Below are positions 18,951 to 27,566 of a DNA stretch of 64,000 nt, one piece after another. The position numbers and the translations under genes are program-made. How positions within the stretch are numbered: the first letter of the stretch is position 1; each line of letters opens with the position of its first letter. The stretch is taken from assembly GCF_044803115.1 (NCBI RefSeq), contig NZ_CP085224.1, positions 3,596,001 through 3,660,000 on the forward strand. Reading direction: 5' to 3'. This stretch comes from Caenispirillum salinarum_A (GTDB lineage: Bacteria; Pseudomonadota; Alphaproteobacteria; Rhodospirillales; Rhodospirillaceae). The notes under the pieces were generated by a model. The model searched no databases and had not been told where the DNA came from. It saw only the letters and a list, made by a program, of their open reading frames with translations.

Positions 18951-21900
18951 ATGGCGACCGTCCTCATCGTAGAAGACGACAAGACATGCGCGGAACTGGT
19001 CCGCGCCCTGCTAGGCCGACGCGAGGCGCCGGCCTTCACGCCCGTGCTCGCCTCCACCGTCGCCGAGGCGCGCCGCCAGTTGAAGTCGCGCGCGATCGAT
19101 GCGGTGGTGCTGGACCTCAACCTGCCCGACAGCAAGGGGACGGCCACCGTCTCCGCCCTTGTGGCCGAAGCACCCGGCGTGCCCGTGGTGGTGCTGACGG
19201 GACAGGATGACGACCGTACCGCCCGCAACGCCCTGCGCGCCGGCGCCCAGGACTACCTGGTCAAGGCCGACCTGACCGGCGACCGGCTGGCCCGCAGCCT
19301 GACCTACGCCATCGAGCGCCGCGCCACCCTCGCCGGCCACGACAGGGGCGACGGGCTGGTCGAAAGCCTGCTCAACGGCATGGCGCCGGCGGTGCTGGTG
19401 CTGGAAACCGTTCGTGATCGGAACCGCCTCCCCGAGGACTTCATCTTCCGCCTGTGCAATGCCTCCTGCGAGCAGGTTCTGGGCCGGCACGGGCGCGAGT
19501 TGGCCGGCCGGCGCCTGTCCGAGGGACTGCCGGAACTCGCGGCGCTGGGGCTGCGCGAACACCTTCTGGGCGTGGTCGAGACGGCCATCGGCCTGGACAT
19601 CGACCTGCCCGTGCGCCTGCCCCACGCCGCCGGCATCGCCGACCGCGCCGCCCGCGAGCCGTCGGAGGAACCGCCCCGCTGGCTGCGCATCTCGGCGTCC
19701 CATGTGGCGGAGGGCGTGGCGCTCATCATCACCGACGTTACCGCCACGCATCAGCAGACCGACGCCCTGCGCGCCGCCAAGCAGAAGGCGGAAAAGGCGG
19801 ATGCCGAAAAGGCCGCCCTGCTGCGGGCGCTGAGCCACGAGGTACGCACGCCGCTGAACACCATCCGCGGGTTCTCGGAAATGGTGGCCGGGGAAATGCA
19901 TGGCCCCCTGCCCCACCCGCAGTACAAGGGCTATGTCGACAGCATCCACAAGGCCGCCGAGACCCTGTCGGACGTGGTCGACGGCATGCTCGACATGAGC
20001 CGCCTGCAGGCCATGGGGCGGGGCGAAAGCGGATCGGCCCACCTGATCGACCTGGCGCCCGACTGCGTGGCGGTCTGCCGCGACGGCATCGTGGAGATGC
20101 TCAACCCCGCCGGCGCCGACATGCTGGGTCTGGCGGCCGGCGACGAGGCCATCGGCCGGCACTTCCGCGAGTTCGTCGCCAGCCACTACCGTCCCATCGT
20201 CGAACACGGGCTCGACATCCTGGTGCGCGAGCGGACCCGCGTACCTATGAAGATGCTGCGCGCCGACGGCGCCACGGTGGACGCCGAGGTGGCGGCCACG
20301 CCCTTCGACAGCGCCGGCGGCGGCCGTTCCGTGATGCTGGTCGCCCGCGACGTCACCGAGCGCCAGCGCGCCACCCGCGCCATCGTCCAGCGCGAGGAGC
20401 GGCTGCGCAAGATCATGGAAACCATGGTCGACGCGCTGGTCATCATCGACGACCGCGGCATCATCGAAACCTTCAACCGCGCCGCCGAGCGTATCTTCGG
20501 CTACAAGGCGGCCGAGGTGGTCGGCCGGTCGGTCAACCTCCTCATGGCCGAGGAGCACGCCACCCAGCACGACGAATACATCCGCCGCTACAAGCAGACC
20601 GGCGAATCCCACGTCCTGGGCGTCGGCCGCGTGGTGGAGGGGCGCCGCAAGGACGGGTCCGTCTTCCCGGTGGAACTGGCCCTGTCTGACCTGCGCATCG
20701 GCGACGCCCACCTGTTCATCGGCGTGCTGCGCGACATTACCGAACGCCGCGCGCAGGAGGAACGGCTGCGCTACCTGGCCACCCGCGACCACCTGACCGG
20801 CCTGCCCAACCGCGCCCTGTTCCAGACCCGCCTGGACGAGGCCGTGCGCGACGCCGACGCCGCCGGACGCCATGTGGCGGTCCTGTTCCTGGACCTCGAC
20901 CACTTCAAGAACATCAACGACACCCTCGGCCACCCCATGGGCGACCGCGTGCTGCAGGCCGTCGGCCGCCGCCTGGAGGCGCAGGCGCGCCCGAACGACA
21001 CGGTGGCGCGCCTGTCGGGGGACGAATTCACGGTCATCCTGGACGGCGTCGACGGGCCGGAGGAAGCCTCGGCGCTGGCGACCGTGCTGCTGGACCGGCT
21101 GTCGGACCCCTTCGAGATCGACGGACGCGAGATCTACACCTCGGGCTCCATCGGCATCGTGATGTACCCGGAGAACGCCGAGGACATCGCCAACCTGATG
21201 AAGAACGTCGACACGGCCGTGAACTTTGCCAAGAAGCAGGGCCGCAACAACTTCCAGTTCTATACCGAGAAGCTGTCCGACGACATGGTGCGCCGGCTGC
21301 AGATCGAGAACGGCCTGCGCCGCGCGCTGGAACGCGGCGAGATGCAGGTCTTCTACCAGGCCAAGATCGACCTGGACAGCGGCGACATCGTCGGCTGCGA
21401 GGCGCTGCTGCGGTGGTTCTCCAAGGAACTGGGCTTCGTCTCGCCGGTGGAGTTCATTCCGGTCGCCGAGGAAACGGGGCTGATCGTGCCCATCGGCGAA
21501 TGGGTGCTGCGCGAATCGCTGCGCCAGTTGGACACCTGGATGCGCGCCGGCCTGCCGCCGGTGCGCGTCGGCGTCAACCTGTCGGCCCGCCAGTTCCGCG
21601 AGGCCGAACTGGCGCGCAAGATCACGGCCATTCTGGAGGAAACGGGCGTCAGCGCCGAGCTTCTGGAACTGGAGCTGACGGAATCCATGCTGGTGGAGAA
21701 CGCCGACGAGGTCATCCAGTCCCTGTGGGCGCTGAAGGGCCTGGGCATCACGCTGTCCATCGATGACTTCGGCACCGGCTATTCGTCGCTCAGCTACCTC
21801 AAGCGCTTCCCCATCGACGAGTTGAAGATCGACCGCAGCTTCGTGAAGGACATCCCCGACAGCATCGACGACATGTCCATCACCAAGGCGATCATCAGCA

Positions 21901-22124
21901 TGGCGCGGTCGCTGGAGATGAAGCTGGTGGCCGAGGGCATCGAGACCGACGATCAGTGGGAATTCCTGCGCGACAACGGCTGCCATGTCGGCCAGGGCTA
22001 CCTGTTCGCCAAGCCCCTGCCGGCATCGGAGTTCTTCGACCTGATGGAGCGCCGCCGCACGGCCAACGACGAGCACGGCGACGAGGCCGAGGGCGGCCTG
22101 TGGGCGGCGGTGGCGGCCAAATAG
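18951..22124 (+). CDS. REC-HisKA-PAS-PAS(haem?)-GGDEF-EAL signalling protein
   Basis: A 1057-residue cytoplasmic protein for cyclic-di-GMP turnover. In order: a receiver domain (Asp55 in VVLDLNLPD, Lys105), a PAS-like stretch, a HisKA-type helix with His296 (ALSHEVRTPLN) but no ATPase domain after it, a PAS at about 368-480, a second PAS at about 485-600, a diguanylate cyclase with SGDEF at 689-693, and a phosphodiesterase with EALL at 817-820. The last PAS closely resembles FixL: His540 in ATQHDEYIRRYKQTGE is at the haem-ligand position and Arg560 (GVGRVVEGRRKDG) matches the distal Arg. This suggests oxygen sensing by haem. SGDEF is a tolerated GGDEF variant. The start at 18951 gives MATVLIVEDD; longer forms are unlikely. 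Confidence 0.9.
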   Translation: MATVLIVEDDKTCAELVRALLGRREAPAFTPVLASTVAEARRQLKSRAIDAVVLDLNLPDSKGTATVSALVAEAPGVPVVVLTGQDDDRTARNALRAGAQDYLVKADLTGDRLARSLTYAIERRATLAGHDRGDGLVESLLNGMAPAVLVLETVRDRNRLPEDFIFRLCNASCEQVLGRHGRELAGRRLSEGLPELAALGLREHLLGVVETAIGLDIDLPVRLPHAAGIADRAAREPSEEPPRWLRISASHVAEGVALIITDVTATHQQTDALRAAKQKAEKADAEKAALLRALSHEVRTPLNTIRGFSEMVAGEMHGPLPHPQYKGYVDSIHKAAETLSDVVDGMLDMSRLQAMGRGESGSAHLIDLAPDCVAVCRDGIVEMLNPAGADMLGLAAGDEAIGRHFREFVASHYRPIVEHGLDILVRERTRVPMKMLRADGATVDAEVAATPFDSAGGGRSVMLVARDVTERQRATRAIVQREERLRKIMETMVDALVIIDDRGIIETFNRAAERIFGYKAAEVVGRSVNLLMAEEHATQHDEYIRRYKQTGESHVLGVGRVVEGRRKDGSVFPVELALSDLRIGDAHLFIGVLRDITERRAQEERLRYLATRDHLTGLPNRALFQTRLDEAVRDADAAGRHVAVLFLDLDHFKNINDTLGHPMGDRVLQAVGRRLEAQARPNDTVARLSGDEFTVILDGVDGPEEASALATVLLDRLSDPFEIDGREIYTSGSIGIVMYPENAEDIANLMKNVDTAVNFAKKQGRNNFQFYTEKLSDDMVRRLQIENGLRRALERGEMQVFYQAKIDLDSGDIVGCEALLRWFSKELGFVSPVEFIPVAEETGLIVPIGEWVLRESLRQLDTWMRAGLPPVRVGVNLSARQFREAELARKITAILEETGVSAELLELELTESMLVENADEVIQSLWALKGLGITLSIDDFGTGYSSLSYLKRFPIDELKIDRSFVKDIPDSIDDMSITKAIISMARSLEMKLVAEGIETDDQWEFLRDNGCHVGQGYLFAKPLPASEFFDLMERRRTANDEHGDEAEGGLWAAVAAK

Positions 22125-22142
22125 GCGGCCCGGCGTGTCCGC

Positions 22143-22790
22143 TCAGTACCGCACCAGCATGGTCCAGTCGCCGGGCATGTAGCCGTCCAGCACGGTGGCC
22201 TCCATGCCCGCGGCCTCGAAGGCATCGCGGAAGGCGTCGGGAGCGGTGTAGAACATCAACTGGTCGCGCCTTGGGTGGTCGAGCCCCAGCATGTTGAAGG
22301 CAAAGCCCTTGCGGTTCATGGCGGCGAAGGCCTTGAGCTGCGCGATCACCTCGCAGCGCCAGAAATCTTCATCGCCGCCCGCCAGCACGTTGAAGGTGCC
22401 CGAGGCAAAGCCGTAATCCGCCGTCACCGTCGCCCGGTCCGAAAGCAGGAACCGCGCCCTGTGGTCGCGGATGGCGGACCGCGCCTGCGCCACCATGGCC
22501 CGCGTCATGTCGTAGCCCACGTAGCCGCGCACCCGCACCGCCTTCTGGGTCAGAAGAAAGGGGAACAGCGCCCCGTAGCCGCATCCCAGGTCGTTGACCG
22601 AGACGGGCGCGCCGTGGGGCTCGCCCTCCATCAGCCGCACCAGTTGGGCGAAGCGCAGAAGCTGCCCCGCCCGGTCGCGCCAGCCCACCCCCTTGGGCGC
22701 GCAGCCGTGGCGTTTGACGGCCAGGGTGTAGAGCCACTGGATGCGGGCGATGCGGTCTTCCTCGGTTTCCGGCGTGTCGGCCTGGTCCAT
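22143..22790 (-). CDS. Class I SAM-dependent methyltransferase
   Basis: A 215-residue Rossmann-type methyltransferase. Motif I is VNDLGCGYGALFPFL, then GYVGYDMTRAMVAQAR, and a C-terminal GYMPGDWTMLVRY. The substrate is not known. A GTG at 22799 overlaps the stop of the upstream fructosamine kinase gene (GTGA) and could be the start instead, adding three residues; either way the two genes are coupled. Confidence 0.8.
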   Translation of the reverse strand: MDQADTPETEEDRIARIQWLYTLAVKRHGCAPKGVGWRDRAGQLLRFAQLVRLMEGEPHGAPVSVNDLGCGYGALFPFLLTQKAVRVRGYVGYDMTRAMVAQARSAIRDHRARFLLSDRATVTADYGFASGTFNVLAGGDEDFWRCEVIAQLKAFAAMNRKGFAFNMLGLDHPRRDQLMFYTAPDAFRDAFEAAGMEATVLDGYMPGDWTMLVRY

Positions 22791-22795
22791 CGCGC

Positions 22796-23668
22796 TCACC
22801 CGACGAACCGGTCCAGCGTGCGCGACACGCTGCCGACATAGGACCCGCCGAACAGACGCACATGCACCAGCAGCGGATACAGGTTGTAGAGGTCGCGCCG
22901 CGCCTCGAAGAAGCCGGGACGGAGGGGCCGCAGGTCCTGATAGCGGCGGAAGAAGGGCTCGCCGAAGGTGCCGAACAGGGTGGAGAACGCCAGCTCGATC
23001 TCGGCGTCGCCATAGTAGATGGCCGGGTCGATGAAGCCGGCGATCCGCCCGCCGTCGCACAGCACGTTGCCCGTCCACATGTCGCCGTGGAGCAGCGACG
23101 GCGCGTCGGGCTCCTCGATCCACTCCTCCAGCCGGGCGGCCAGCGTATCGACCTTGCGGCGCACGTCGGTCGGCAGGCGGCCGGCGCGGTGGGCCTCGTC
23201 GGCCATGTACAGCAGCCGGTGGTCGCGGAAGAACGTCCGCCACGACGCCTCGCGCGGGTTGGGCTGATGCAGGCCGCCGATCAGCGTGTCGCGCTCCAGG
23301 CCGAAGGCGTCCCAGGCGACGGAATGCAGGTCGGCCAGCAGGTCGGCGGCGTGCTCCTGGCAGGCGGCCGCGATGCCGCCGCCGCCGGCCCGGATTTCCT
23401 CCATCACCAGCAGCCCCGCCTCGACGTGCAGAACACCCGGCACGGGCAGGCGGCTGTTGTCGGAGAGATACCGGAGCATCCAGCCCTCGATATCCAGGCC
23501 GCCGCCGGCATCGTCGGCCACCTTCACCACCACGGGCGCGGCGCCGTCCTCAAGCTCGGCGCGCAGCACGTCGCTGACGCAGCCGCCGGACAACGGGCTC
23601 AGGCGCCGCACGCCGTGCCCGATGGCCAGGGCGATGCGGTCGGACAGGTCTTGGCGGTCGGATGCCAT
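22796..23668 (-). CDS. Fructosamine kinase family protein
   Basis: A 290-residue kinase-fold protein of the fructosamine/ketosamine-3-kinase family, which phosphorylates sugar adducts on proteins so that they fall off. The catalytic loop is LLHGDMWTGNVLCDGG and the DFG-equivalent is FIDPAIYYGDAEIELA. A perfect AAAGGAGG precedes the ATG. It sits in a leftward run with an upstream LMW phosphatase and a downstream methyltransferase, a common proteobacterial pairing of kinase and phosphatase. Confidence 0.88.
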   Translation of the reverse strand: MASDRQDLSDRIALAIGHGVRRLSPLSGGCVSDVLRAELEDGAAPVVVKVADDAGGGLDIEGWMLRYLSDNSRLPVPGVLHVEAGLLVMEEIRAGGGGIAAACQEHAADLLADLHSVAWDAFGLERDTLIGGLHQPNPREASWRTFFRDHRLLYMADEAHRAGRLPTDVRRKVDTLAARLEEWIEEPDAPSLLHGDMWTGNVLCDGGRIAGFIDPAIYYGDAEIELAFSTLFGTFGEPFFRRYQDLRPLRPGFFEARRDLYNLYPLLVHVRLFGGSYVGSVSRTLDRFVG

Positions 23669-23726
23669 GGCTGGCCTCCTTTCTGCCGGATGGCTGATGG
23701 CCGCGAAGGCGCGTGGCCGGAACGCC

Positions 23727-24197
23727 TCAGAGCCGGGTGCGGATGTGGTCGAGAAGCCCCTGGGATGCCGCCTCCACCATGTCCAGCACGTCCTCGAAGC
23801 CCCGGCCCTCACCGTAGTAGGGATCGGGCACGTCCTCGATGCCCAGGTGCGGGGCCCAGGCGAGGAACATGGACAGGCGGTCACGCAGGTCCGGCGGGGC
23901 CAGGCGCGACAGCGAGCGGTAATGCCCCGTGTCCATGGCCAGCACCATGTCGTAGTCGTGGAAGTCCTCCGCCGCCACGCGCCGCGCCCGCTGGGCCGAC
24001 AGGTCGTAGCCCCGCGCCAGGGCGGCCTCCTGCGAGCGCGGGTCCGGCGCCTCGCCCACATGATAGCCGGCCACGCCGGCCGAGGCCGCCAGGATGCGGT
24101 CGGACAGGCCCTCGCGCTCCACCAGGGCGCGGAAGACGCCCTCGGCGGTGGGAGAGCGGCAGATGTTCCCGGTGCAGACGAACAGAACCTTGAACAC
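23727..24197 (-). CDS. Low-molecular-weight protein tyrosine phosphatase
   Basis: A 156-residue LMW-PTP. The P-loop CX5R is at the very N-terminus (FVCTGNICRSPTAEG, Cys8 and Arg14), and the general-acid Asp is in VPDPYYGEGRGFEDV. It uses a GTG start with AAAGGAGG upstream. It is followed by the fructosamine kinase gene, and these proteins occur together in many bacteria. Confidence 0.93.
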   Translation of the reverse strand: MFKVLFVCTGNICRSPTAEGVFRALVEREGLSDRILAASAGVAGYHVGEAPDPRSQEAALARGYDLSAQRARRVAAEDFHDYDMVLAMDTGHYRSLSRLAPPDLRDRLSMFLAWAPHLGIEDVPDPYYGEGRGFEDVLDMVEAASQGLLDHIRTRL

Positions 24198-24308
24198 GGC
24201 CGTTGGCCTCCTTTAATCCGGGCGGAAGGGGACGCGAGAAACTGGCGTTCGCGCATCCCTGGCTTACCATGCCGCCGCCCATCGTCAAAGACCGGAGCCC
24301 GAGCCCCC

Positions 24309-25052
24309 ATGCACCAGACCGCCGAACAGCCCTCCATCGTCATCCTGACCGGCGCCGGAATCTCGAAGGAATCGGGGTTGGACACCTTCCGCTGCGCCGA
24401 CGGCATCTGGAACAAGGTCAGCCTGGAGGAAGTGGCGACGCCCGAGGGTTTCGCGCGCGATCCCGACATGGTGCATGATTTCTACAACGCCCGCCGCGCC
24501 CAGCTCGCCGACCCGACCCTTTCGCCCAACGCCGCCCACGAAGCACTGGCCCGGCTGGAGCGCGAGTGGCCCGGCGAGGTGCTGGTGGTCACCCAGAACA
24601 TCGACGACCTGCACGAGCGCGGCGGGTCGCGGAACGTGCTTCACATGCATGGCGAGTTGAAGAAGGTCCGCTGCGAGGGCTGCCGCGCCGTCGCCGTGTG
24701 GGACGGCGACCTGGGCCGCGCCAGCGCCTGTCCCGCCTGCGGCGTCGCCGGCGCCATGCGGCCGCATGTGGTGTGGTTCGGCGAGATGCCGCTGGGCATG
24801 GAACGCATCTACGCGGCGCTGGAGGACTGCGCCCTGTTCCTCTCGGTCGGGACCTCGGGCAACGTCTATCCGGCGGCGGGTTTCGTCCACCATGTGCTGG
24901 AAACCTCCGGCGGGCGCACGGTGGAACTGAACCTGGAGCCCAGCCAGGGCGCCACCCTGTTCGCCGAGCAGCATTACGGCCCGGCGACCGAGGTGGTGCC
25001 GGCCTTCGTCGACCGCCTGCTGGCCGAGGGGCCGGCGGCGCTGGAGCCATAG
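24309..25052 (+). CDS. cobB: NAD-dependent protein deacylase (sirtuin)
   Basis: A 247-residue class III sirtuin that removes acetyl or succinyl groups from lysines, using NAD+. It shows GAGISKESGLDTFR, TQNIDDLHERGG, the catalytic His in HMHGE, and a zinc site made of CEGC and CPAC, followed by RPHVVWFGE. It diverges from the LMW phosphatase. Its last codons (GCGGCGCTGGAG) are themselves part of the degenerate first copy of the tandem repeat that follows. Confidence 0.95.
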   Translation: MHQTAEQPSIVILTGAGISKESGLDTFRCADGIWNKVSLEEVATPEGFARDPDMVHDFYNARRAQLADPTLSPNAAHEALARLEREWPGEVLVVTQNIDDLHERGGSRNVLHMHGELKKVRCEGCRAVAVWDGDLGRASACPACGVAGAMRPHVVWFGEMPLGMERIYAALEDCALFLSVGTSGNVYPAAGFVHHVLETSGGRTVELNLEPSQGATLFAEQHYGPATEVVPAFVDRLLAEGPAALEP

Positions 25053-25170
25053 CAGGAGGCGCTGGAGGCACTGCGCCGGAGGCGCTGGAGGCATGGCGCC
25101 AGAGGCGCTGGAGGCATGGCGCCAGAGGCGCTGGAGGCATGGCGCTAGAGGCGCTGGAGGCATGGCGCGG
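25035..25170. repeat. 23-bp tandem repeat array (five copies plus a degenerate one)
   Basis: Units start at 25056, 25079, 25102, 25125 and 25148, each 23 bases, with the core GAGGCGCTGGAGGCA. Units 2-4 are nearly identical. A 21-base diverged unit (25035-25055) covers the end of cobB and its stop codon, so the array seems to have grown from the 3' end of cobB. It fills the gap before the UDG-family gene. The 23-base period is not a codon multiple, so it is not a coding repeat. Confidence 0.9.
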
Positions 25171-25200
25171 CGGCGCCGGGCTCCCCATATCCGCCCCGCC

Positions 25201-25812
25201 ATGACATCGACTGCTTCCGACATCCTCAGCCCCGACCTGGCGACGCTGAAGGCCGAGGCCGCCGCCTGCCGGGTGTGCGAGCACGCCCTGCCGCTGGGCC
25301 CGCGCCCCACCTTCCGCGCCAGCGAGACGGCGCGCGTGCTCATCATCGGGCAGGCGCCCGGCACCCGCGTGCATGAGACCGGCATCCCCTGGAACGACCG
25401 CTCCGGCGACCGCCTGCGCGACTGGCTGGCGCTCGACCGCGAGACCTTCTACGACGAGGGCCGCATCGCCATCGTGCCCATGGGCCTGTGCTACCCCGGC
25501 CGGGACAGGAACGGCGGCGACGCCCCGCCCCGCCCGGAATGCGCGCCGCTGTGGCAGAAGCGCTTCCGGAGCGCCCTGCCGGCGGTGGACCTGACGCTGC
25601 TGATCGGCATCCACGCGCAGGCCTATTGGCTGGGCGAGGCCCGCAAGCGGCGCTCCATGACCGAGACCGTGCGCGACTGGCGGTCCCTGCCTGACGGCCT
25701 GATCCCCCTGCCCCATCCCAGCTGGCGCAACACCGCTTGGCTGCGCAAGAACCCGTGGTTCGAGGCCGAGGTGGTGCCCGAGCTGCGGCGGCGGGTCACG
25801 GCACTGCTGTAG
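25201..25812 (+). CDS. Uracil-DNA glycosylase superfamily protein
   Basis: A 203-residue protein with the UDG fold: motif A is LIIGQAPGTRVHETGIPWND, motif B is LPHPSWRNTAWLRKNPWFE. An N-terminal CRVCEH pair resembles half of the Fe-S site of family 4 enzymes but lacks the other cysteines. Such proteins may excise uracil or may have other roles. The frame is open further upstream through the tandem repeats, but 25201 is the first start outside the array. A strong terminator follows. Confidence 0.8.
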   Translation: MTSTASDILSPDLATLKAEAAACRVCEHALPLGPRPTFRASETARVLIIGQAPGTRVHETGIPWNDRSGDRLRDWLALDRETFYDEGRIAIVPMGLCYPGRDRNGGDAPPRPECAPLWQKRFRSALPAVDLTLLIGIHAQAYWLGEARKRRSMTETVRDWRSLPDGLIPLPHPSWRNTAWLRKNPWFEAEVVPELRRRVTALL

Positions 25813-25826
25813 GGCCTGGATGCGAA

Positions 25827-25857
25827 AAAGGGCCGCCCGCTGCCGGGGCGGCCCTTT
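25827..25857 (+). terminator. Terminator after the UDG-family gene
   Basis: AAAGGGCCGCCC pairs with GGGCGGCCCTTT around a 7-base loop, 14 bases after the stop codon. An A-run precedes it and a short T-run follows. Confidence 0.85.
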
Positions 25858-25877
25858 CTCTGTCTGGCTGGCGGAGA

Positions 25878-26059
25878 GCTTATATAAGCCGATGATTGAA
25901 ATCATCGACGCTGCGGTGTGCGCGCTTCCGCGTACGCCTTCGGCTCCGATCGGCACGCAGCCTCACGCGCCACAAGGCGCGGCGGCCAGTGTCCGCTTCG
26001 CGTTCGTCAGGACTCCGGCCTTGCCGGACGACAAGTGTCCGGTTTCGAACGTCGTCCGG
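25878..26059. repeat. Cluster of palindromes in the convergent UDG/gor gap
   Basis: GCTTATATAAGC (25878-25889) is a perfect 12-base palindrome. It abuts CGATGATT-GA-AATCATCG (25890-25907). Near the gor end CCGGACGAC (26024-26032) pairs with GTCGTCCGG (26051-26059). The last hairpin could end gor transcription. The role of the AT-rich palindromes is unknown. Confidence 0.55.
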
Positions 26060-26061
26060 TA

Positions 26062-27438
26062 TTACTCCGTGTGCTCGGCATCCGGCTCCGGGACGGGGTC
26101 GCGCATGGTGACGAATTCCTCCGCCGCCGTCGGGTGGATGCCCACCGTCGCGTCGAACTGCGCCTTGGTGGCGCCGCACTTGAGCGCGATGGCGATGCCC
26201 TGGATGATCTCCGGCGCATCCACGCCCAGCATGTGGGCGCCCAGCACGCGGTCGGTCTCGGCGTCAACCAGCAGCTTCATGATCGAGCGCTCGTCGCGGC
26301 CCGACAGGGTGTACTTCATGGGCTTGAAGCGGCTGAGAAACACCTTGATCTTGCCGCGCTTGCGCGCCTGCTCCTCCGTCAGCCCGACCGAGCCGATGGG
26401 CGGCTGGCTGAAGACGGCCGAGGCGATGTTGTCGTAGTCCATCTTGCGCGGGTTGTCGCGGAAGACGGTCTCGAAGAAGCAGATGCCCTCGTTCAGCGCC
26501 ACCGGCGTCAGGTTGACCCGGTCGGTCACGTCGCCGATGGCGTAGATGCTGTCGACGCTGGTCTTGCTGTAGTCGTCGACGACCACCGCACCCTTGTCGT
26601 TCAACTCCACGCCCGCCTCTTCCAGGCCCAGGCCCGAGGTGTTGGGCGCGCGCCCCGTCGCATACATGACCAGGTCGGTCTCGTGCTCGTCGCCGCCGGC
26701 GAAGCGCAGGTTGAAGGCGCCGGTCTCGGTCTTCTCGATGGAGCGCACCGTGGTATCGGCCAAGATGGTGATGCCCTTCTTCTCCATCTCCTCCTGAAGG
26801 CCGGCCCGCATGGAGCTGTCGAAGCCGCGCAGGATCATGTCCTTGCGGATGATCTGCGTGACCTCGGCCCCCAGCGCGGCGAAGATGCCGGCGAACTCGA
26901 CCGCGATGTAGCCGCCGCCAACGATGGTCACGCGCTTGGGCAGTTCGGCCAGGTCCAGGGCCTCGTTCGACGTGATGGCGTGCTCGATGCCCGGAATGTC
27001 GGGCATGGTCGGCCAGCCGCCGACGGCGATGAGGATCTTCTCGGCGGTGTAGGTCTTGCCGTCGACCGCCACGGTGTGGGCGTCGACCACCGTGCCGCGG
27101 CCGCGCAGAAGCTCGACGTTGTTGTCGCGCAGGATGCGGTTGTAGATGCCTTCCAGCCGCTCCAGTTCCTTCTGCTTGTTCTCGATCAGGGTCGGCCAGT
27201 CGTGGCGGGCGCCCTCGATGGTCCAGCCGTAGCCCTTGGCGTCCTCGAAGTCCTCGGCGAAATGCGCGCCGTAGACCAGCAGCTTCTTCGGCACGCAGCC
27301 GCGCATCACGCAGGTACCGCCGACGCGCGAGCTTTCCACGATGGCGACCTTCTTGCCCGAACCGCCGGCCAGCCGCGTCGCCCGCACGCCGCCCGAGCCC
27401 GCGCCGATGGTGATGAGGTCGTAATCGTACTCGGCCAT
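26062..27438 (-). CDS. gor: Glutathione-disulfide reductase
   Basis: A 458-residue FAD/NADPH flavoenzyme that keeps glutathione reduced. The FAD motif is ITIGAGSGGVRATRLA, the redox-active disulfide is Cys43/Cys48 in GGTCVMRGCVPKKLL, the NADPH motif is VGGGYIAVEFAGIF, and the C-terminal catalytic His is in GIHPTAAEEF. Length is standard. It lies downstream of the secreted twin-CX3C gene on the same strand. Confidence 0.96.
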   Translation of the reverse strand: MAEYDYDLITIGAGSGGVRATRLAGGSGKKVAIVESSRVGGTCVMRGCVPKKLLVYGAHFAEDFEDAKGYGWTIEGARHDWPTLIENKQKELERLEGIYNRILRDNNVELLRGRGTVVDAHTVAVDGKTYTAEKILIAVGGWPTMPDIPGIEHAITSNEALDLAELPKRVTIVGGGYIAVEFAGIFAALGAEVTQIIRKDMILRGFDSSMRAGLQEEMEKKGITILADTTVRSIEKTETGAFNLRFAGGDEHETDLVMYATGRAPNTSGLGLEEAGVELNDKGAVVVDDYSKTSVDSIYAIGDVTDRVNLTPVALNEGICFFETVFRDNPRKMDYDNIASAVFSQPPIGSVGLTEEQARKRGKIKVFLSRFKPMKYTLSGRDERSIMKLLVDAETDRVLGAHMLGVDAPEIIQGIAIALKCGATKAQFDATVGIHPTAAEEFVTMRDPVPEPDAEHTE

Positions 27439-27566
27439 GTCGGTGTGTCCTCGTTCCTGCGTCGCTTGAAGGGTGGAAATCCGGAAAAAGAATGCGCGCC
27501 CCATGTGGGACGCGCAAGCGTGCGGTGCAAGATGCGGAGCCGGCGGGGCGGCTCGGATGTCCTTGT

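Noticed and set aside
25093..25200. An extended N-terminus for the UDG-family protein through the tandem repeats
   Set aside because: The repeat period of 23 is not a codon multiple, so the frame changes from unit to unit and the translation is meaningless. The ATG at 25201 fits the family.
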